Of a DNA stretch of 64,000 bases, positions 1-10,464 are shown one piece after another. The stretch is from Enhygromyxa salina. GTDB lineage: Bacteria > Myxococcota_A > Polyangia > Nannocystales > Nannocystaceae. A program made the translations under genes and the position numbers. The DNA lies in NCBI RefSeq assembly GCF_002994615.1, contig NZ_PVNK01000127.1, forward strand, positions 27,957 to 91,956. The letters are read 5' to 3'. A model generated the notes under the pieces. The model had not been told where the DNA came from and did no database searches. It worked only from the letters and a program-made list of their open reading frames with translations. Numbering within the stretch: position 1 is the first letter of the stretch; each line of letters begins with the position of its first letter.

Positions 1-675
1 GCACTCGACCTCGGCGTCGGTCGGATCGCGGCCGAGCGCCTCGAAGTGCGCCTGGATCGCGCGCATCTCCGCGAGCGACAGGGCGAGCATGCCCTCGCGC
101 GAGATCGCCTCGAGCTCGGCGTCGCCCTGGCCACGCAGCGCGACCGTGCGGACCTCGACCGGCGCCGAGCTGCCCGCCTCCGGGACGCTACGATCGAGCG
201 CGCGCGGGCTCGGCTCGAGCTTCATGCGCTCGATCAGCGAGTTGTGCAGCAGGTCCCGGGCCGCCCGCTCGATCGCCTCGGGCTCGAGCCCCCAGAACAG
301 ATAGAGGGTCGAGCTGTAGGCGCGGCCGACGAGCGCCCGGCCGACGCAGTCCGCGGCCGCGCGCGCGACCGAGCGGCCGACGGCGTCGGTGACCCCGGGC
401 AAGAAGCCGACCGACAGCGCCCACGGTCGCTCGCCGTCGCGCTCGGGATCGTCGAGCATGCCGAGCGCCCCGATCTCGGCGACCGGGTCGACGAGCGCCG
501 CGAGCACCCGCTCGGCCTCGGCGTCGTCGAGCCCGAGGTCGAGGTGGTAAACCTTGCGAGTACGCAGTGCCTGCGGGCGCAGGTCCAGCCAGGTCTCGAG
601 ACGTCGACGTGTCGCTTCGGCGAGTGGGTCTCCGAGTCCGGGTTGCGCCTCGATCTCGAGCCGATGGACGGTCAC
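1..675 (-). CDS. purL: Phosphoribosylformylglycinamidine synthase, N-terminal part (runs off the window)
   Basis: The enzyme makes FGAM from FGAR, glutamine and ATP in purine synthesis. Reading leftwards from a GTG at 675 (strong GGGGGAGG ribosome site 8 bases upstream), 225 codons stay open to the window edge. The first 180 residues look like the PurS-like N-terminal domain of large PurL proteins (KVYHLDLGLDD near residue 40). The visible end, LSLAEMRAIQAHFEALGRDP, matches the segment just before the TWSEHC motif of the synthetase domain. A PurS-like N-terminus fused to the synthetase is known in large one-chain FGAM synthases. The rest of the gene lies outside the window, so total length and the glutaminase domain cannot be judged. 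Confidence 0.85.
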   Translation of the reverse strand, partial: MTVHRLEIEAQPGLGDPLAEATRRRLETWLDLRPQALRTRKVYHLDLGLDDAEAERVLAALVDPVAEIGALGMLDDPERDGERPWALSVGFLPGVTDAVGRSVARAAADCVGRALVGRAYSSTLYLFWGLEPEAIERAARDLLHNSLIERMKLEPSPRALDRSVPEAGSSAPVEVRTVALRGQGDAELEAISREGMLALSLAEMRAIQAHFEALGRDPTDAEVEC

Positions 676-1344
676 GGCGGATACCTCCCCCGTGGGCGAA
701 GAGGTGTCAATGACCCCTCGAACAGACCGTCGCAGGCCACGCGGGGCGACCGCCCCACCGCGGCGCCGGGATCTCTCGCGCAATCACGAGCCGAGCGTGC
801 GCTCCGACGACATGGATGCACCCATCCTCAGATCCCCGACCAGAGCCGCCAGGAGGCGCCCCGCGGCGTTCTCGTCGCCCGCCGTGGCGCCCTACCCCGG
901 CTTCGATCACCTGTCTGGGATGGTCTGCGCGCGCTCCGGGGCGGTCTTTGCCCTTGACACCTTCGCAATGGCCCTGCACCATTTCCAGGACGGCTTCGGA
1001 TTGCTTGGCTGCGCGGTAGCTCGGTCGAGAATCAGGGCGAGCGACTCAGCGGACCGGATACGAGACTACTAGGGTCCGCGCGGTTAGCCACAGCCCCTCC
1101 GATCCGCTGGATGTGCGTGGATCCCACGCACTGCCAGAGGCCAATTTTCTGGCAGAGGCCGAATTTCGCCGGCAGCTTCCCACTTTCGAGTTTTGGCCCA
1201 CGTTCGACGCCGACCGCTGCGCGTGGTCGTGGCCCCGATCCTCATCATCACTCCGATGACAATCCAAAAACTGCATACAAACCGACCAGGGTGGTCAACG
1301 CGGCCATGAGGGCCCGAGCTACAAAGACCCGAGGGACCATGGCA
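676..1344. other. Gene-free stretch with two adjacent hairpins
   Basis: No reading frame here has recognisable protein character. Two perfect inverted repeats stand side by side: TGCGTGG-ATC-CCACGCA at 1114-1130 and CTGCCAGA...TCTGGCAG at 1131-1155. The second overlaps a short direct repeat (CAGAGGCCAATTTT / CAGAGGCCGAATTT). They lie about 190 bases before the next gene and between divergent genes, so they may be operator or leader structures. This is inference from position only. Confidence 0.35.
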
Positions 1345-1953
1345 ATGACAGCTGATGTCCAGACCCTGCAAGCACACGATCTCGACGAGGAGCGTACCGC
1401 CGAGGTCGACGAGCAATGGCGCCAGTCGCTGCTCGTCGTGATGCGCCAAGTCATCAACTCCTTGCCCGACGAGACCTCGCTCGGCGAGTTCGTGGCGGCC
1501 ACGCGTGCCAACCCGCACCTCGCACCAATGCTGGGCTACATGTCGGTCCAAGAGCTGATCGACATGGCGGTCGCGCGCCCGGCCCAGGTCTCTGCGCCCA
1601 CGCCCACGCCCAAAAACGGCCGCCGTCGGCGCCCAGAGCCCGAGATCGAGTTCGACGAAGACGGCAACCCGCTGATGGAGCTGCCCGACGCCGGGCCCGC
1701 CGTGATCCGCCGCCGGGCCGACGTGCCCGACGGCGACTTTCGGATCCTCCGGACCCTGGCCGATGAAGGCTCGATGACCGAGGCGCCGCTGATCCGGGCG
1801 ACCCGGCTCACCTCCGAGCAGCTCAAGTTGGTCCTCAGGCACCTGCGGACCAAGGGTTGGATCCACATCGAGGGCAGCGGCCAGAAGCGCAAGATCAAGA
1901 TCACGCGCAACGGCTCCTCGCACCTGCGCAAGCTCGGCCGCAAGCGGCGCTGA
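1345..1953 (+). CDS. Winged-helix-like DNA-binding protein of unknown role
   Basis: I do not recognise a named family. Residues about 10-75 are helical (MRQVINSLPDETSLGEFVAA). A proline/arginine-rich linker follows, with a basic patch GRRRRPEPEIEFDED. The last 75 residues look like a winged helix (FRILRTLADEGSMTEAPLIR, a recognition-type helix LTSEQLKLVLRHLRTKG and a wing GWIHIEGSGQKRKIKI), ending in a basic tail HLRKLGRKRR. The ATG at 1345 sits 9 bases from GAGGG, better spaced than the ATG at 1339. A 150-residue acidic/basic N-terminal region plus a DNA-binding end suggests a chromatin-like or local transcription factor, but this is inference. Confidence 0.6.
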   Translation: MTADVQTLQAHDLDEERTAEVDEQWRQSLLVVMRQVINSLPDETSLGEFVAATRANPHLAPMLGYMSVQELIDMAVARPAQVSAPTPTPKNGRRRRPEPEIEFDEDGNPLMELPDAGPAVIRRRADVPDGDFRILRTLADEGSMTEAPLIRATRLTSEQLKLVLRHLRTKGWIHIEGSGQKRKIKITRNGSSHLRKLGRKRR

Positions 1954-2042
1954 GCGGCGCGGGCAGTCGCGCTGCCCCGCTCCCCAACTCTCTCCACCAA
2001 AGGGCCCCATCAAGGGCCCCACCAAGACCCCCACAAAAAGCT

Positions 2043-2080
2043 CCACAAAGAAAACGAGCCGGCCCTTCTGGGCCGGCTCG
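2043..2080 (-). terminator. Rho-independent terminator for the VWFA lipoprotein gene
   Basis: An 11-bp perfect stem CGAGCCGGCCC / GGGCCGGCTCG with a TTCT loop (2055-2080). On the minus strand it is followed by TTTTCTTT, so it ends transcription coming from 3677. It lies 62 bases beyond the stop codon at 2142, past the tandem stop repeats. Confidence 0.85.
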
Positions 2081-2100
2081 TCTGCGTAGGATCGGTCTTA

Positions 2101-2141
2101 GCCGATCACTTGGCCGATCACTTGGCCGATCACTTGGCCGA

Positions 2142-2148
<7 letters not shown>
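2101..2148. repeat. Four perfect 12-bp tandem repeats containing the stop codon
   Basis: GCCGATCACTTG is repeated four times without error. On the minus strand each unit contains AAGTGATC. Because the unit is 12 bases, TGA recurs in the reading frame of the gene ending at 2142, giving four consecutive in-frame stops. A related AGTGATC repeat follows the gene that ends at 17774. Confidence 0.95.
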
Positions 2149-3677
<1,529 letters not shown>

Positions 3678-3803
3678 GTTTCCTCCGCCAGCTAAGACGC
3701 CGCGGTCGCCCGAGATTACACGTTTTCCCGGGGGAAGTGGAAACCAAGCGTCAGTTTCCTGTGTCCACGCGACGCGCGATGCGCGACGCGCGGAACAACC
3801 TGG
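3678..3803. other. Spacer between VWFA paralogues with short GC repeats
   Basis: The 126-bp gap contains a small self-similar cluster (GCGACGCGCGATGCGCGACG around 3770) just beyond the end of the 3804 gene. It could form a hairpin, but there is no T-run on either strand. No gene seen. Confidence 0.3.
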
Positions 3804-5342
3804 CTACTCGACGGAGAACACGTTCTGGATGACGTCGGTCAGGCAGCCCAGCGCAGGGCTGAAGTCGTCGTCGCAGACGGACTCGATGCAGCAGCGGATC
3901 TTGTCGTCGTAGTCGAGCGACTCGCAGACTTCCTTGACCCGGACCGGGGGGATCGCCTGGCCGGTGATCTCGCCCTCCATGTTCATGCCCGTGCAGCCCG
4001 GCCCGATGCCGAACGCCCACTGCTGATAGTCCGCGTCGATCCCGACCATCATGTCCTCTTCGAGGATGTCGCTGTCGCGCCACTGGCGGTAGACGAGATC
4101 GTGGACCCCGCCCTCGGTCGGCTCGTGCGGCGAGTTGGGGTTGTGAGCGGTGACCGGCGGGACGCCGAGGATGCCGAGCATCACGACCTCCTTGCCGAGG
4201 CCCTCGCGGACGTAGTGGTTGAGGAAGTCGGTGTAGCGCGAGACCGGCTGCATCAGGTCGTCGTCGTCGTCGGACGAGCAGTTGACGTAGACGCCGTTGG
4301 CGTCGGGGCCGTTGCAGGTGACCCCGGCCTTCCAGCAGATCGCCGAGCTCGGCAGCGGGTCGCCGTCGAGCTCCGCGAAGTAGTCGCTGTCGGTCATGAT
4401 CGCGTAGTCCTTGACCGAGCAGTCGGCTTCGTCGGTGATGATCGCGACGGCCAACACGGCGCCCTCGCGCATGAAGGGCCGATCGACGCCGCCGTTGGGG
4501 CAGACCTCGGGGTCATCGGGCGCGCCGCAGTTCCACGACGCGAGCGGGTTGAGGGCCTGCATCATGGCCTCGAGCGGGGACTCGTAGCCGCAGCCGTCGA
4601 TGCCCTGGGGGCCGATGCAGGCCAGCGCCTGGGCGACGGGGCTGTCGTCGATGCCGTCGTTGTTGATGTCGACGGGCTCGACGGGCGGGACGTTGTCGCC
4701 CTCATCGTCGAAGTGGATGATCAGATCGCCGTTGAGCGGCTCGATGCCCGGCGACTCGCACACCTCGGTGCAGGCCTCTTCGTAGACTGGCGGGTTGATC
4801 TGGGCGAGGCCCGTGAAGCGGTCGAGGCGCTTGCGGCAGGCCGTGGCCACGGGAGCGCCGGCCTCGGGCTCGTAGTTGGCGAAGGGCTTGCACAGCGGGT
4901 TCCCGTAGTCGGTGGTCGTGACCATGATGTTCACGTCCGCACCGCTCTCGACGCCCTCGGACTGCAGCGACTCGAGCTGCTGGACCAGCAGGGGGAAGTT
5001 GCGCGCGAGGTTGAGCTGCTCGGCGCCCATCGTGCCCGAGTTGTCGATCACGAACAGCAGGTCGACGAGGTTGCAGTTGCCCTCGGAGTCGCAGCCGACC
5101 TGCTCCTCTTCCTCGGGCAGATCGAGGCAGCCCGTGCTCGGCGGGCAGCCGTCTTCATCGCCGCCCTCGGCGGTCTCGCCGCTGTCGCCGTCGCCGTTGT
5201 CGTTGTTCGTCGGGCTGTCGTTGCTGCCGCTGTCGGGGTTGAGCGTCGCCGCGGTGTCGGTGTTCATGACGTCATCGCCGCAGCCGTGCATGAGGGCCAA
5301 CACAGAGACCGAAGCCAAGACCAAGATGTAAGAGCGCTTCAT
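3804..5342 (-). CDS. VWFA-domain lipoprotein (paralogue 2)
   Basis: 512 residues, starting at the ATG at 5342 that opens the signal peptide MKRSYILVLASVSVLALMHG followed by C (lipobox LMHGC). After an acidic, low-complexity linker (NNDNGDGDSGETAEGG) comes the VWFA domain with the MIDAS-type motif DLLFVIDNSGTMGAEQ near residue 98, then the same cysteine-rich blocks as the neighbour (CIGPQGIDGCGYESPLE, RCCIESVCDDDF). Longer open sequence exists upstream of 5342 but has no protein character. With the gene at 2142 it forms a tandem pair read in the same direction; the linker lacks the long GDGD run of its partner. Ligand unknown. Confidence 0.85.
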   Translation of the reverse strand: MKRSYILVLASVSVLALMHGCGDDVMNTDTAATLNPDSGSNDSPTNNDNGDGDSGETAEGGDEDGCPPSTGCLDLPEEEEQVGCDSEGNCNLVDLLFVIDNSGTMGAEQLNLARNFPLLVQQLESLQSEGVESGADVNIMVTTTDYGNPLCKPFANYEPEAGAPVATACRKRLDRFTGLAQINPPVYEEACTEVCESPGIEPLNGDLIIHFDDEGDNVPPVEPVDINNDGIDDSPVAQALACIGPQGIDGCGYESPLEAMMQALNPLASWNCGAPDDPEVCPNGGVDRPFMREGAVLAVAIITDEADCSVKDYAIMTDSDYFAELDGDPLPSSAICWKAGVTCNGPDANGVYVNCSSDDDDDLMQPVSRYTDFLNHYVREGLGKEVVMLGILGVPPVTAHNPNSPHEPTEGGVHDLVYRQWRDSDILEEDMMVGIDADYQQWAFGIGPGCTGMNMEGEITGQAIPPVRVKEVCESLDYDDKIRCCIESVCDDDFSPALGCLTDVIQNVFSVE

Positions 5343-5442
5343 GGATCGACCGTCGCGATCCCGAGGACCGCCAGGCAGGAGGTTATCAGACTGAGGTGCC
5401 GCGAAGGAGACATCCTCACGCGGGGAGAGCGCTACGCGGGCC

Positions 5443-8130
5443 TCACACGACCACGTTGACGAGCCGCCCGGGCACGTAGATGACGCGCTTGGGCGTCTTG
5501 TCTCCAACGAAGCGCGCGACCGCCTCGGACGCCATGGCCTGCTCGACGATCGCGTCCTTGGCCTGCTTGGGATCGAGGCTCGAAGGGATCTCGAGCTCGC
5601 CCCGCTTCTTGCCATTGACCTGGACGACGAGGGTCCAGGTGTCCTCGACGAGCAGCGCGGGGTCGGCCTCGGGCCAGGGCTCGTAGGTCAGCGACTCGCT
5701 GTGGCCGAGCGCGCGCCACAGCTCCTCGGCCAGATGGGGCGCAAATGGCGCGAGCAGCTGAGAGAAGCGAGCCGCGGCGTCACGGCCGATGCGCTCGTCG
5801 TCCTTCTCGATGTCGCGCACGAACACCATCAGCGAGCTGATCGCGGTGTTGAAGCTCATTCGCTCGATCCGCTCGCTGACCTCGGCGATCGTCCGGTGGA
5901 GCAGCCGTCGCTGGCGCTCGCTGCCCTCGCCCGCGGCGAGCTCGCGGGGGCGGTCGTCACCGTCCTTGGGCGAGTCGAAGAGCAGGCGGTAGGCCCGGGC
6001 GAGGAAGCGGGCGCAGCCGTTGACGCCCTCGGGCTGCCACGGCGCGCTGGCCTCGAGCGGACCCATGAACATCTCGTAGAGGCGCATCGTGTCGGCCCCG
6101 TACTGCGCGATCACGTCGTCGGGGTTGACGACGTTGCCGCGGCTCTTGGACATCTTGTCCCACTGGATCGTCAGGGGCTCGCGGGTGTCCTTGTGGACGT
6201 ACTGGCCCTCGCCGATCTCCTCGATGTCGTCGGCGACGAAGATCCGCTTGGGCCCCTCGGCCTGGGTCTCGGGCACGTAGGTCGCGCCGAGGACCATGCC
6301 CTGGTTGATCAGCTTCTGAAACGGCTCGCGGGTCGACACGTGGCCGAGGTCGAACAGGACCTTGTGCCAGAACCGGGCGTAGAGCAGGTGCAAGACCGCG
6401 TGCTCGGCCCCGCCGATATAGAGGTCGACGGGCATCCAGTAGTTCTCGGCCTCGCTCGACCACGGCGCGTCGGCGTTGCGGGGGTCGCAAAAGCGCAGGT
6501 AGTACCAGCACGATCCGGCCCACTGGGGCATGGTGTTGGTCTCGCGCCGCGAGCCGTCGGGCAGCTCGACCCAGGCGGTGGCCTTGGCCAGCGGCGGCTC
6601 ACCGCTGTCGGAGGGGTTGAAGTCGTCGACCTCGGGCAGCTCGACGGGCAGCGCGTCGACCCCGACCGAGGCGACCTCGGCCCCGCCGTCGGGGAGCGGC
6701 TTGTGAACCAGGGGGAAGGGCTCGCCCCAGTAGCGCTGACGCGAGAACAGCCAGTCGCGGAGCTTGTAGTTGACCCGGGCCTCGCCCTTGCCCTGCTCGG
6801 CCAGCCACGCGGTGATCTTGGCCTTGGCGTCGTCGCTTGCGAGGCCGTCGATCAGGCCCGAGTTGATCGCCACGCCGAGCTCGGAGTACGCGGCCTCCTC
6901 GACGTTGACCGCGGCGCCGTCGTTGGCCTCAGGCCCGGGCGCGACGACCTGGACGATCGGCAGGCCCATGGTCGTGGCGAAGGCGTGGTCGCGGACGTCG
7001 TGACCGGGCACGGCCATGATCGCGCCGGTCCCGTAGCCCATCAGCACGTAGTCGGCGATCCAGATCGGGATCGGCTGGTCGTTGACCGGGTTGATCGCGT
7101 GGGCGCCCGTGAACACCCCCGTCTTTTGGCCCTCGGCCGCGGCGGCCTGGCGGTCGCGCTCGGTCCGGTGCGCGGTCGCCTCGACGTAGGCGTTGACCGC
7201 CTCGCGCTGGGCGTCGACCGTGATCTGCCCGACCAGCGGGTGCTCGGGCGCGAGGACCATGTAGGTCGCGCCGAACAGGGTGTCGGGCCGGGTCGTGAAC
7301 ACGCGGAGCTGCTCGTCGTGGTTGGCGAGCTCGAACACGACCTCGGCGCCCTCGGACCGACCGATCCAGTGGCGCTGCATCTCGAGCACGCTCGTCGGCC
7401 AGTCGAGATCGTCGAGATCGTCGATCAGGCGCTGGGCGTACTTGGTGATCTTGAGCATCCACTGGCGCATCGGCACGCGGATGACCTCGTGACCGGCCTC
7501 GACCTGCTCGGCGACCTCCTCGTTGGCCAGGACCACGCGCAGATCCGGGCACCAGTTGACCGGCGCCTCGTGGAGGTAGGCGAGGCGGTGGGCGTCACGG
7601 TAGGCGCGCACGGCCCCGTCGCCTTCGGCCTCGACCTCGGCGGGGATCGGCAGCTCGCGGATCGGCCGCGCCCTGCCCTGCTCCTCGTCGTACCAGCTGC
7701 CCCAGATCTGCAAGAAGATCCACTGGGTCCACTTGTAGTACTCGGGGTCGGTGGTCGCGATCTCGCGCGACCAGTCGTAGGAGAAGCCCAGCATCGCGAG
7801 CTGGCGCTTGAAGTTGTCGATGCACTCGTAGGTGCGCTCGCGCGGGTGGGTGCCCGTCTTCATCGCGTAGCGCTCGGCCGGGAGCCCGAAGCTGTCCCAG
7901 CCCATCGGGTGGAGCACGTTGAACCCGCGCATCCGCTTGTAGCGGGCGACGATGTCGGTCGCGGTGTAGCCCTCGGGGTGGCCGACGTGGAGGCCGCTGC
8001 CGCTCGGGTAGGGGAACATGTCGAGCACGTAGTACTTGGGCTTGGCGAGATCGACCTCGGCTTTGAAGGTCTCGTGCTCGGCCCAAAATGCCTGCCAGCG
8101 GGGCTCAATCTTGGCGTGGTCGTAGGGCAT
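5443..8130 (-). CDS. leuS: Leucine--tRNA ligase
   Basis: Charges tRNA-Leu with leucine using ATP in the cytoplasm. At 895 residues it has the usual bacterial length. The class I signature HVGH is at residues 48-51 (FPYPSGSGLHVGHPEG) and KMSKS near residue 658 (DKMSKSRGNVV). The editing domain is visible between them (FTTRPDTLFGATYMVLAPEH, TGAIMAVPGHDVRDHAF). The C-terminal anticodon-binding part ends in VVQVNGKKRGELEIP and the final VIYVPGRLVNVVV. No odd residues seen. It lies 80 bases downstream of an unrelated lipoprotein gene and 100 bases upstream of the VWFA paralogue. Confidence 0.98.
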   Translation of the reverse strand: MPYDHAKIEPRWQAFWAEHETFKAEVDLAKPKYYVLDMFPYPSGSGLHVGHPEGYTATDIVARYKRMRGFNVLHPMGWDSFGLPAERYAMKTGTHPRERTYECIDNFKRQLAMLGFSYDWSREIATTDPEYYKWTQWIFLQIWGSWYDEEQGRARPIRELPIPAEVEAEGDGAVRAYRDAHRLAYLHEAPVNWCPDLRVVLANEEVAEQVEAGHEVIRVPMRQWMLKITKYAQRLIDDLDDLDWPTSVLEMQRHWIGRSEGAEVVFELANHDEQLRVFTTRPDTLFGATYMVLAPEHPLVGQITVDAQREAVNAYVEATAHRTERDRQAAAAEGQKTGVFTGAHAINPVNDQPIPIWIADYVLMGYGTGAIMAVPGHDVRDHAFATTMGLPIVQVVAPGPEANDGAAVNVEEAAYSELGVAINSGLIDGLASDDAKAKITAWLAEQGKGEARVNYKLRDWLFSRQRYWGEPFPLVHKPLPDGGAEVASVGVDALPVELPEVDDFNPSDSGEPPLAKATAWVELPDGSRRETNTMPQWAGSCWYYLRFCDPRNADAPWSSEAENYWMPVDLYIGGAEHAVLHLLYARFWHKVLFDLGHVSTREPFQKLINQGMVLGATYVPETQAEGPKRIFVADDIEEIGEGQYVHKDTREPLTIQWDKMSKSRGNVVNPDDVIAQYGADTMRLYEMFMGPLEASAPWQPEGVNGCARFLARAYRLLFDSPKDGDDRPRELAAGEGSERQRRLLHRTIAEVSERIERMSFNTAISSLMVFVRDIEKDDERIGRDAAARFSQLLAPFAPHLAEELWRALGHSESLTYEPWPEADPALLVEDTWTLVVQVNGKKRGELEIPSSLDPKQAKDAIVEQAMASEAVARFVGDKTPKRVIYVPGRLVNVVV

Positions 8131-8210
8131 GGGGGTGGAAAGCTACGGTGTTTCGAAGGGGGGAGCCAGCGGTGCCGGGCTCGCCTCGCGCAACCCGCGC
8201 TTTCGGCCCT

Positions 8211-9302
8211 TCACTGCCAGATCGAGAGCGTCACCTCTGCGCGGAAGTCCGCGGGAGCGTGGAGCTCCAGCGAGTAGCGGCCGGCCTCGAGCGGCATCGT
8301 GCCGAAGAACCCGCTCGGAATCGTCTCGGGCCTCGCGCACGGCTCGCACTTGACCAGCTTCAGCTCGACCCCCGGGGTCTCGACCAGCTGCTCCTCGGAG
8401 ATCCACAGGTCGTAGTTCATGCTGGCGTCGACGTCGAAGCGCGCGGCCGTCCAGATCCTGTCGGCGAGCGGGCCGATCGTCGCCGCGTTGGCGCAGTCGA
8501 GCGTGAAGGTGGTCTCGATCCGGTGCTCGCCGTCCCCGCTCAGCAGGCCCAGGTCCGGCGCGGCCTCCCCGACCCCGCACCCGAACACCCGCCAGCGGTA
8601 GCGCTCGGCTTCATTGCACTCGCCGAGCTCGGGCTCGAAGTCCGCGAGCAGCTCGGCGGTGGTCATGCCGACGACCGACTCCATGGCTGCGGACAGCTCG
8701 GCGCCGCTCGGATATCGGCCGGTGATCCGGCAGACATCGAGCACCGCCTCGAGTCCGAAGCGCTCCACCAGGTACGCCGCGAAGCGACCGAGGATCCCGT
8801 AATCTCCGGGGGAGAGTCCGGACGGTGCCTCCATGCGCGCGACCAGTCGCTCGAAGTCGCTGGTCTTCGAGTCGTAGCTGTACCCGCCATAGACCTCAGC
8901 CAAGCCTTCTGTGAGGGCGCTGGGGCACATACCCGACGCCGTGTTGGCGAGATGAACCATCTCATGCTCGTGCGGGAGCAGCGGCGTGTGGGCGGTCCGG
9001 TCCTCGACCCAAGCACACGCGGACGCACCATCGCACGGCAGCTCGGCATCGTATTCCTCGTGCGAGTACCAGCGATACGAGCCGAGGTGCTCGCTGACGC
9101 CAAACTCCGCCGCGAGCGCCCAGGCGTAGGCGTCGACGTACGCGAAGGTCCCCTCGCAGGTCTCCTCCGCGCTTCGGTCTCGTCCGTCGATGTCGATCCA
9201 CTCGCCGCGGTACAGCCAGTTCGGCTCGTACGGCTCCACGCACCCGCTGACGAGCGCGAGCACGACGCCCCCCAGCGCGCCGAGCTTGCTCAATCGATCC
9301 AC
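8211..9302 (-). CDS. HExxH lipoprotein, gluzincin-like (copy 1)
   Basis: 363 residues from a GTG at 9302, which opens a lipoprotein signal (GVVLALVSGCVEP). The middle has PHEHEMVHLANTASG, an HExxH site, and about 20 residues later TEGLAEVYGG, where the glutamate could be the third zinc ligand as in gluzincins. The C-terminus has paired cysteines (CEPCARPET) and ends LSIWQ. The gene at 41068 is a clear relative with HEAAH and EEGLAEYFGG at the same spacing. The start overlaps the end of the upstream companion gene by 13 bases, suggesting coupled translation. Probably an anchored envelope protease-like protein; substrate unknown. Confidence 0.75.
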   Translation of the reverse strand: MDRLSKLGALGGVVLALVSGCVEPYEPNWLYRGEWIDIDGRDRSAEETCEGTFAYVDAYAWALAAEFGVSEHLGSYRWYSHEEYDAELPCDGASACAWVEDRTAHTPLLPHEHEMVHLANTASGMCPSALTEGLAEVYGGYSYDSKTSDFERLVARMEAPSGLSPGDYGILGRFAAYLVERFGLEAVLDVCRITGRYPSGAELSAAMESVVGMTTAELLADFEPELGECNEAERYRWRVFGCGVGEAAPDLGLLSGDGEHRIETTFTLDCANAATIGPLADRIWTAARFDVDASMNYDLWISEEQLVETPGVELKLVKCEPCARPETIPSGFFGTMPLEAGRYSLELHAPADFRAEVTLSIWQ

Positions 9303-9786
9303 TGGCTATCCTCCAGCGTGACCGTCCACAGGTTGTGATTGCCGTCCTCGAACGCGACCTCGAAGCTGGCCATGCTCCAAAGGCCGCGGCTCTCGCTGAT
9401 CCAGATCTCGGTCGAGTTCGCGGCCATGAAGCGGTTGGATCCCTCGCTCGCGTTGAGGCCGGAGATCATGAACTGCGCGGCCCCGGCAGGGATCTCGTAG
9501 CCCAAGAGTTGTCCATCCAGCGGGGCCAACACCTCGTAGCCTTCCGCCTGCCCCCACAGCCGCATCTGAACCCGGTCGGCGCTCAGCGACGCGATGCCGT
9601 TGGTGATGAGCACGGCGTCGACTTCGAACACATCGAACTCCTCGAGCGTGAACAGCGTGCCCGTGTTGTCGTAGGAGAACGCCGCCGCCGAGCAGCCGCG
9701 AGGCGTGCAGCCGGCGTCGAAGGTCGCCGAGGCGGCCCAAGGGATGAGAGCAGGAGCAAAGGCGGGGTGATGCGAGCGAAGGTCAT
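9290..9786 (-). pseudogene. Companion lipoprotein-type gene, frameshifted in the signal peptide
   Basis: The ATG at 9786 begins a good signal peptide (MTFARITPPLLLLSSLG), but that frame then loses protein character. A different frame takes over with AASATFDAGCTPRGCSAAAF and continues through FTLEEFDVFEVDAVLITNG to the stop at 9290. A -1 shift around 9736 would join them into SSLG-AASA, a plausible cleavage site. The second part resembles the last 140 residues of the protein at 39476 (CVPPWCS...FWTLEELELYG; IPAGEAHFVFSG). Either a true frameshift, a sequence error or programmed slippage; no classic slippery site is present. A GTG inside the second frame (9631) could start a shorter product. 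Confidence 0.55.
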
Positions 9787-9795
9787 GACCTCTAC

Positions 9796-9816
9796 GGTCT
9801 AGGGCGAAACTAGACC
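9796..9816. promoter_or_regulatory. Palindrome upstream of the companion/HExxH gene pair
   Basis: GGTCTAG-7 bases-CTAGACC is a perfect inverted repeat 10 bases upstream of the ATG at 9786, and GGTCATGACC (9781-9790) spans that ATG. Its position in the leader of the pair suggests an operator or mRNA hairpin; nothing else supports a function. Confidence 0.35.
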
Positions 9817-9877
9817 CCGCCGCGTCGACGCACCTCGCAACATTTTCGGCGCTGAAGGCGTCGCCGCGCCCGGAGGC

Positions 9878-9937
9878 TCACTGCCAGATCGAGCGCGTCA
9901 CCTCTGCGCGGAACTCAGCGGGTCCGTGGAGCTCCAT
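9878..9937 (-). pseudogene. 3'-end relic of a third HExxH-type lipoprotein gene
   Basis: Twenty codons here read MELHGPAEFRAEVTRSIWQ and stop, against LELHAPADFRAEVTLSIWQ and stop at the end of the gene at 8211. The DNA match covers about 58 bases (compare 8211-8268) and ends abruptly at 9937 on the 5' side. This is the leftover tail of a duplicated copy. Confidence 0.7.
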
Positions 9938-9952
9938 TGTGAGCCCCCGGAT

Positions 9953-10456
9953 TCAGGGGTTGTCGCACTCGCTGTCGTCGACCTCGGTCACCGCGAAGGT
10001 TGCGAACATCTCGAGATCCACGTTGGCGACCTTGGTCCGCGGCTCGCCCCCGGCGGCGAAGCAGTGGATGCCCTCTTGGGTGTCGCCAGCGAAGGCGCGC
10101 AGCTGGGTCTCGTACTTGCCGGTTTGGGTCACCTCGACCTCCCAGTTCATCGACCCCGCGATGTCCGAGCAGTCGACGGAGGTCCCGGTGATCCACGGCG
10201 GATTCGCGGGCATCGTGCAGGGCAGCTCGGGGTCGAAGCAGTCACGGCGCCGGGTCGCGAACTCGACCCGGTCGATCGCGGCCCCGCAGATCGTCGTCGC
10301 GTCGAAGTCGACCGTGAAGGTCGCGTGCGGGTCCTGGCCGGCGTCCTCGCTGCCGCCGTCGGCGGGCTGGGCGTCGTCGGTGCACGCAGTCACGGCCAGG
10401 CACGGGGTCGAGCACAGGGTCAAGAACAGGGCATTGCGGGGGCTAAACATAGACAT
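9953..10456 (-). CDS. Small lipoprotein of unknown function
   Basis: 167 residues from the ATG at 10456. The lipobox is AVTAC after FLTLCSTPC, followed by an acidic linker (DDAQPADGGSEDAGQDPH) and a small domain with paired cysteines (TTICGAAIDRVEF, CFDPELPCTM, TSVDCSD). The stop codon TGA of the upstream acyl-CoA dehydrogenase lies 8 bases before the ATG, so the two are probably co-transcribed. Alternative starts are TTG 10468 and ATG 10450. No family recognised. Confidence 0.65.
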   Translation of the reverse strand: MSMFSPRNALFLTLCSTPCLAVTACTDDAQPADGGSEDAGQDPHATFTVDFDATTICGAAIDRVEFATRRRDCFDPELPCTMPANPPWITGTSVDCSDIAGSMNWEVEVTQTGKYETQLRAFAGDTQEGIHCFAAGGEPRTKVANVDLEMFATFAVTEVDDSECDNP

Positions 10457-10464
10457 GATCGCGC

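Noticed and set aside
950..985. TTGACA at 953 as a promoter
   Set aside because: No acceptable -10 box at the right distance and no gene starts downstream within reach.
46..1072. Long plus-strand frames over the first kilobase
   Set aside because: They are antisense to the purL fragment or Arg-rich high-GC chance frames without protein character.
5701..8277. 858-codon plus-strand frame opposite leuS
   Set aside because: Antisense shadow of leuS; composition is Val/Asp/Arg/Gly-rich as expected from the reverse strand of a high-GC gene.
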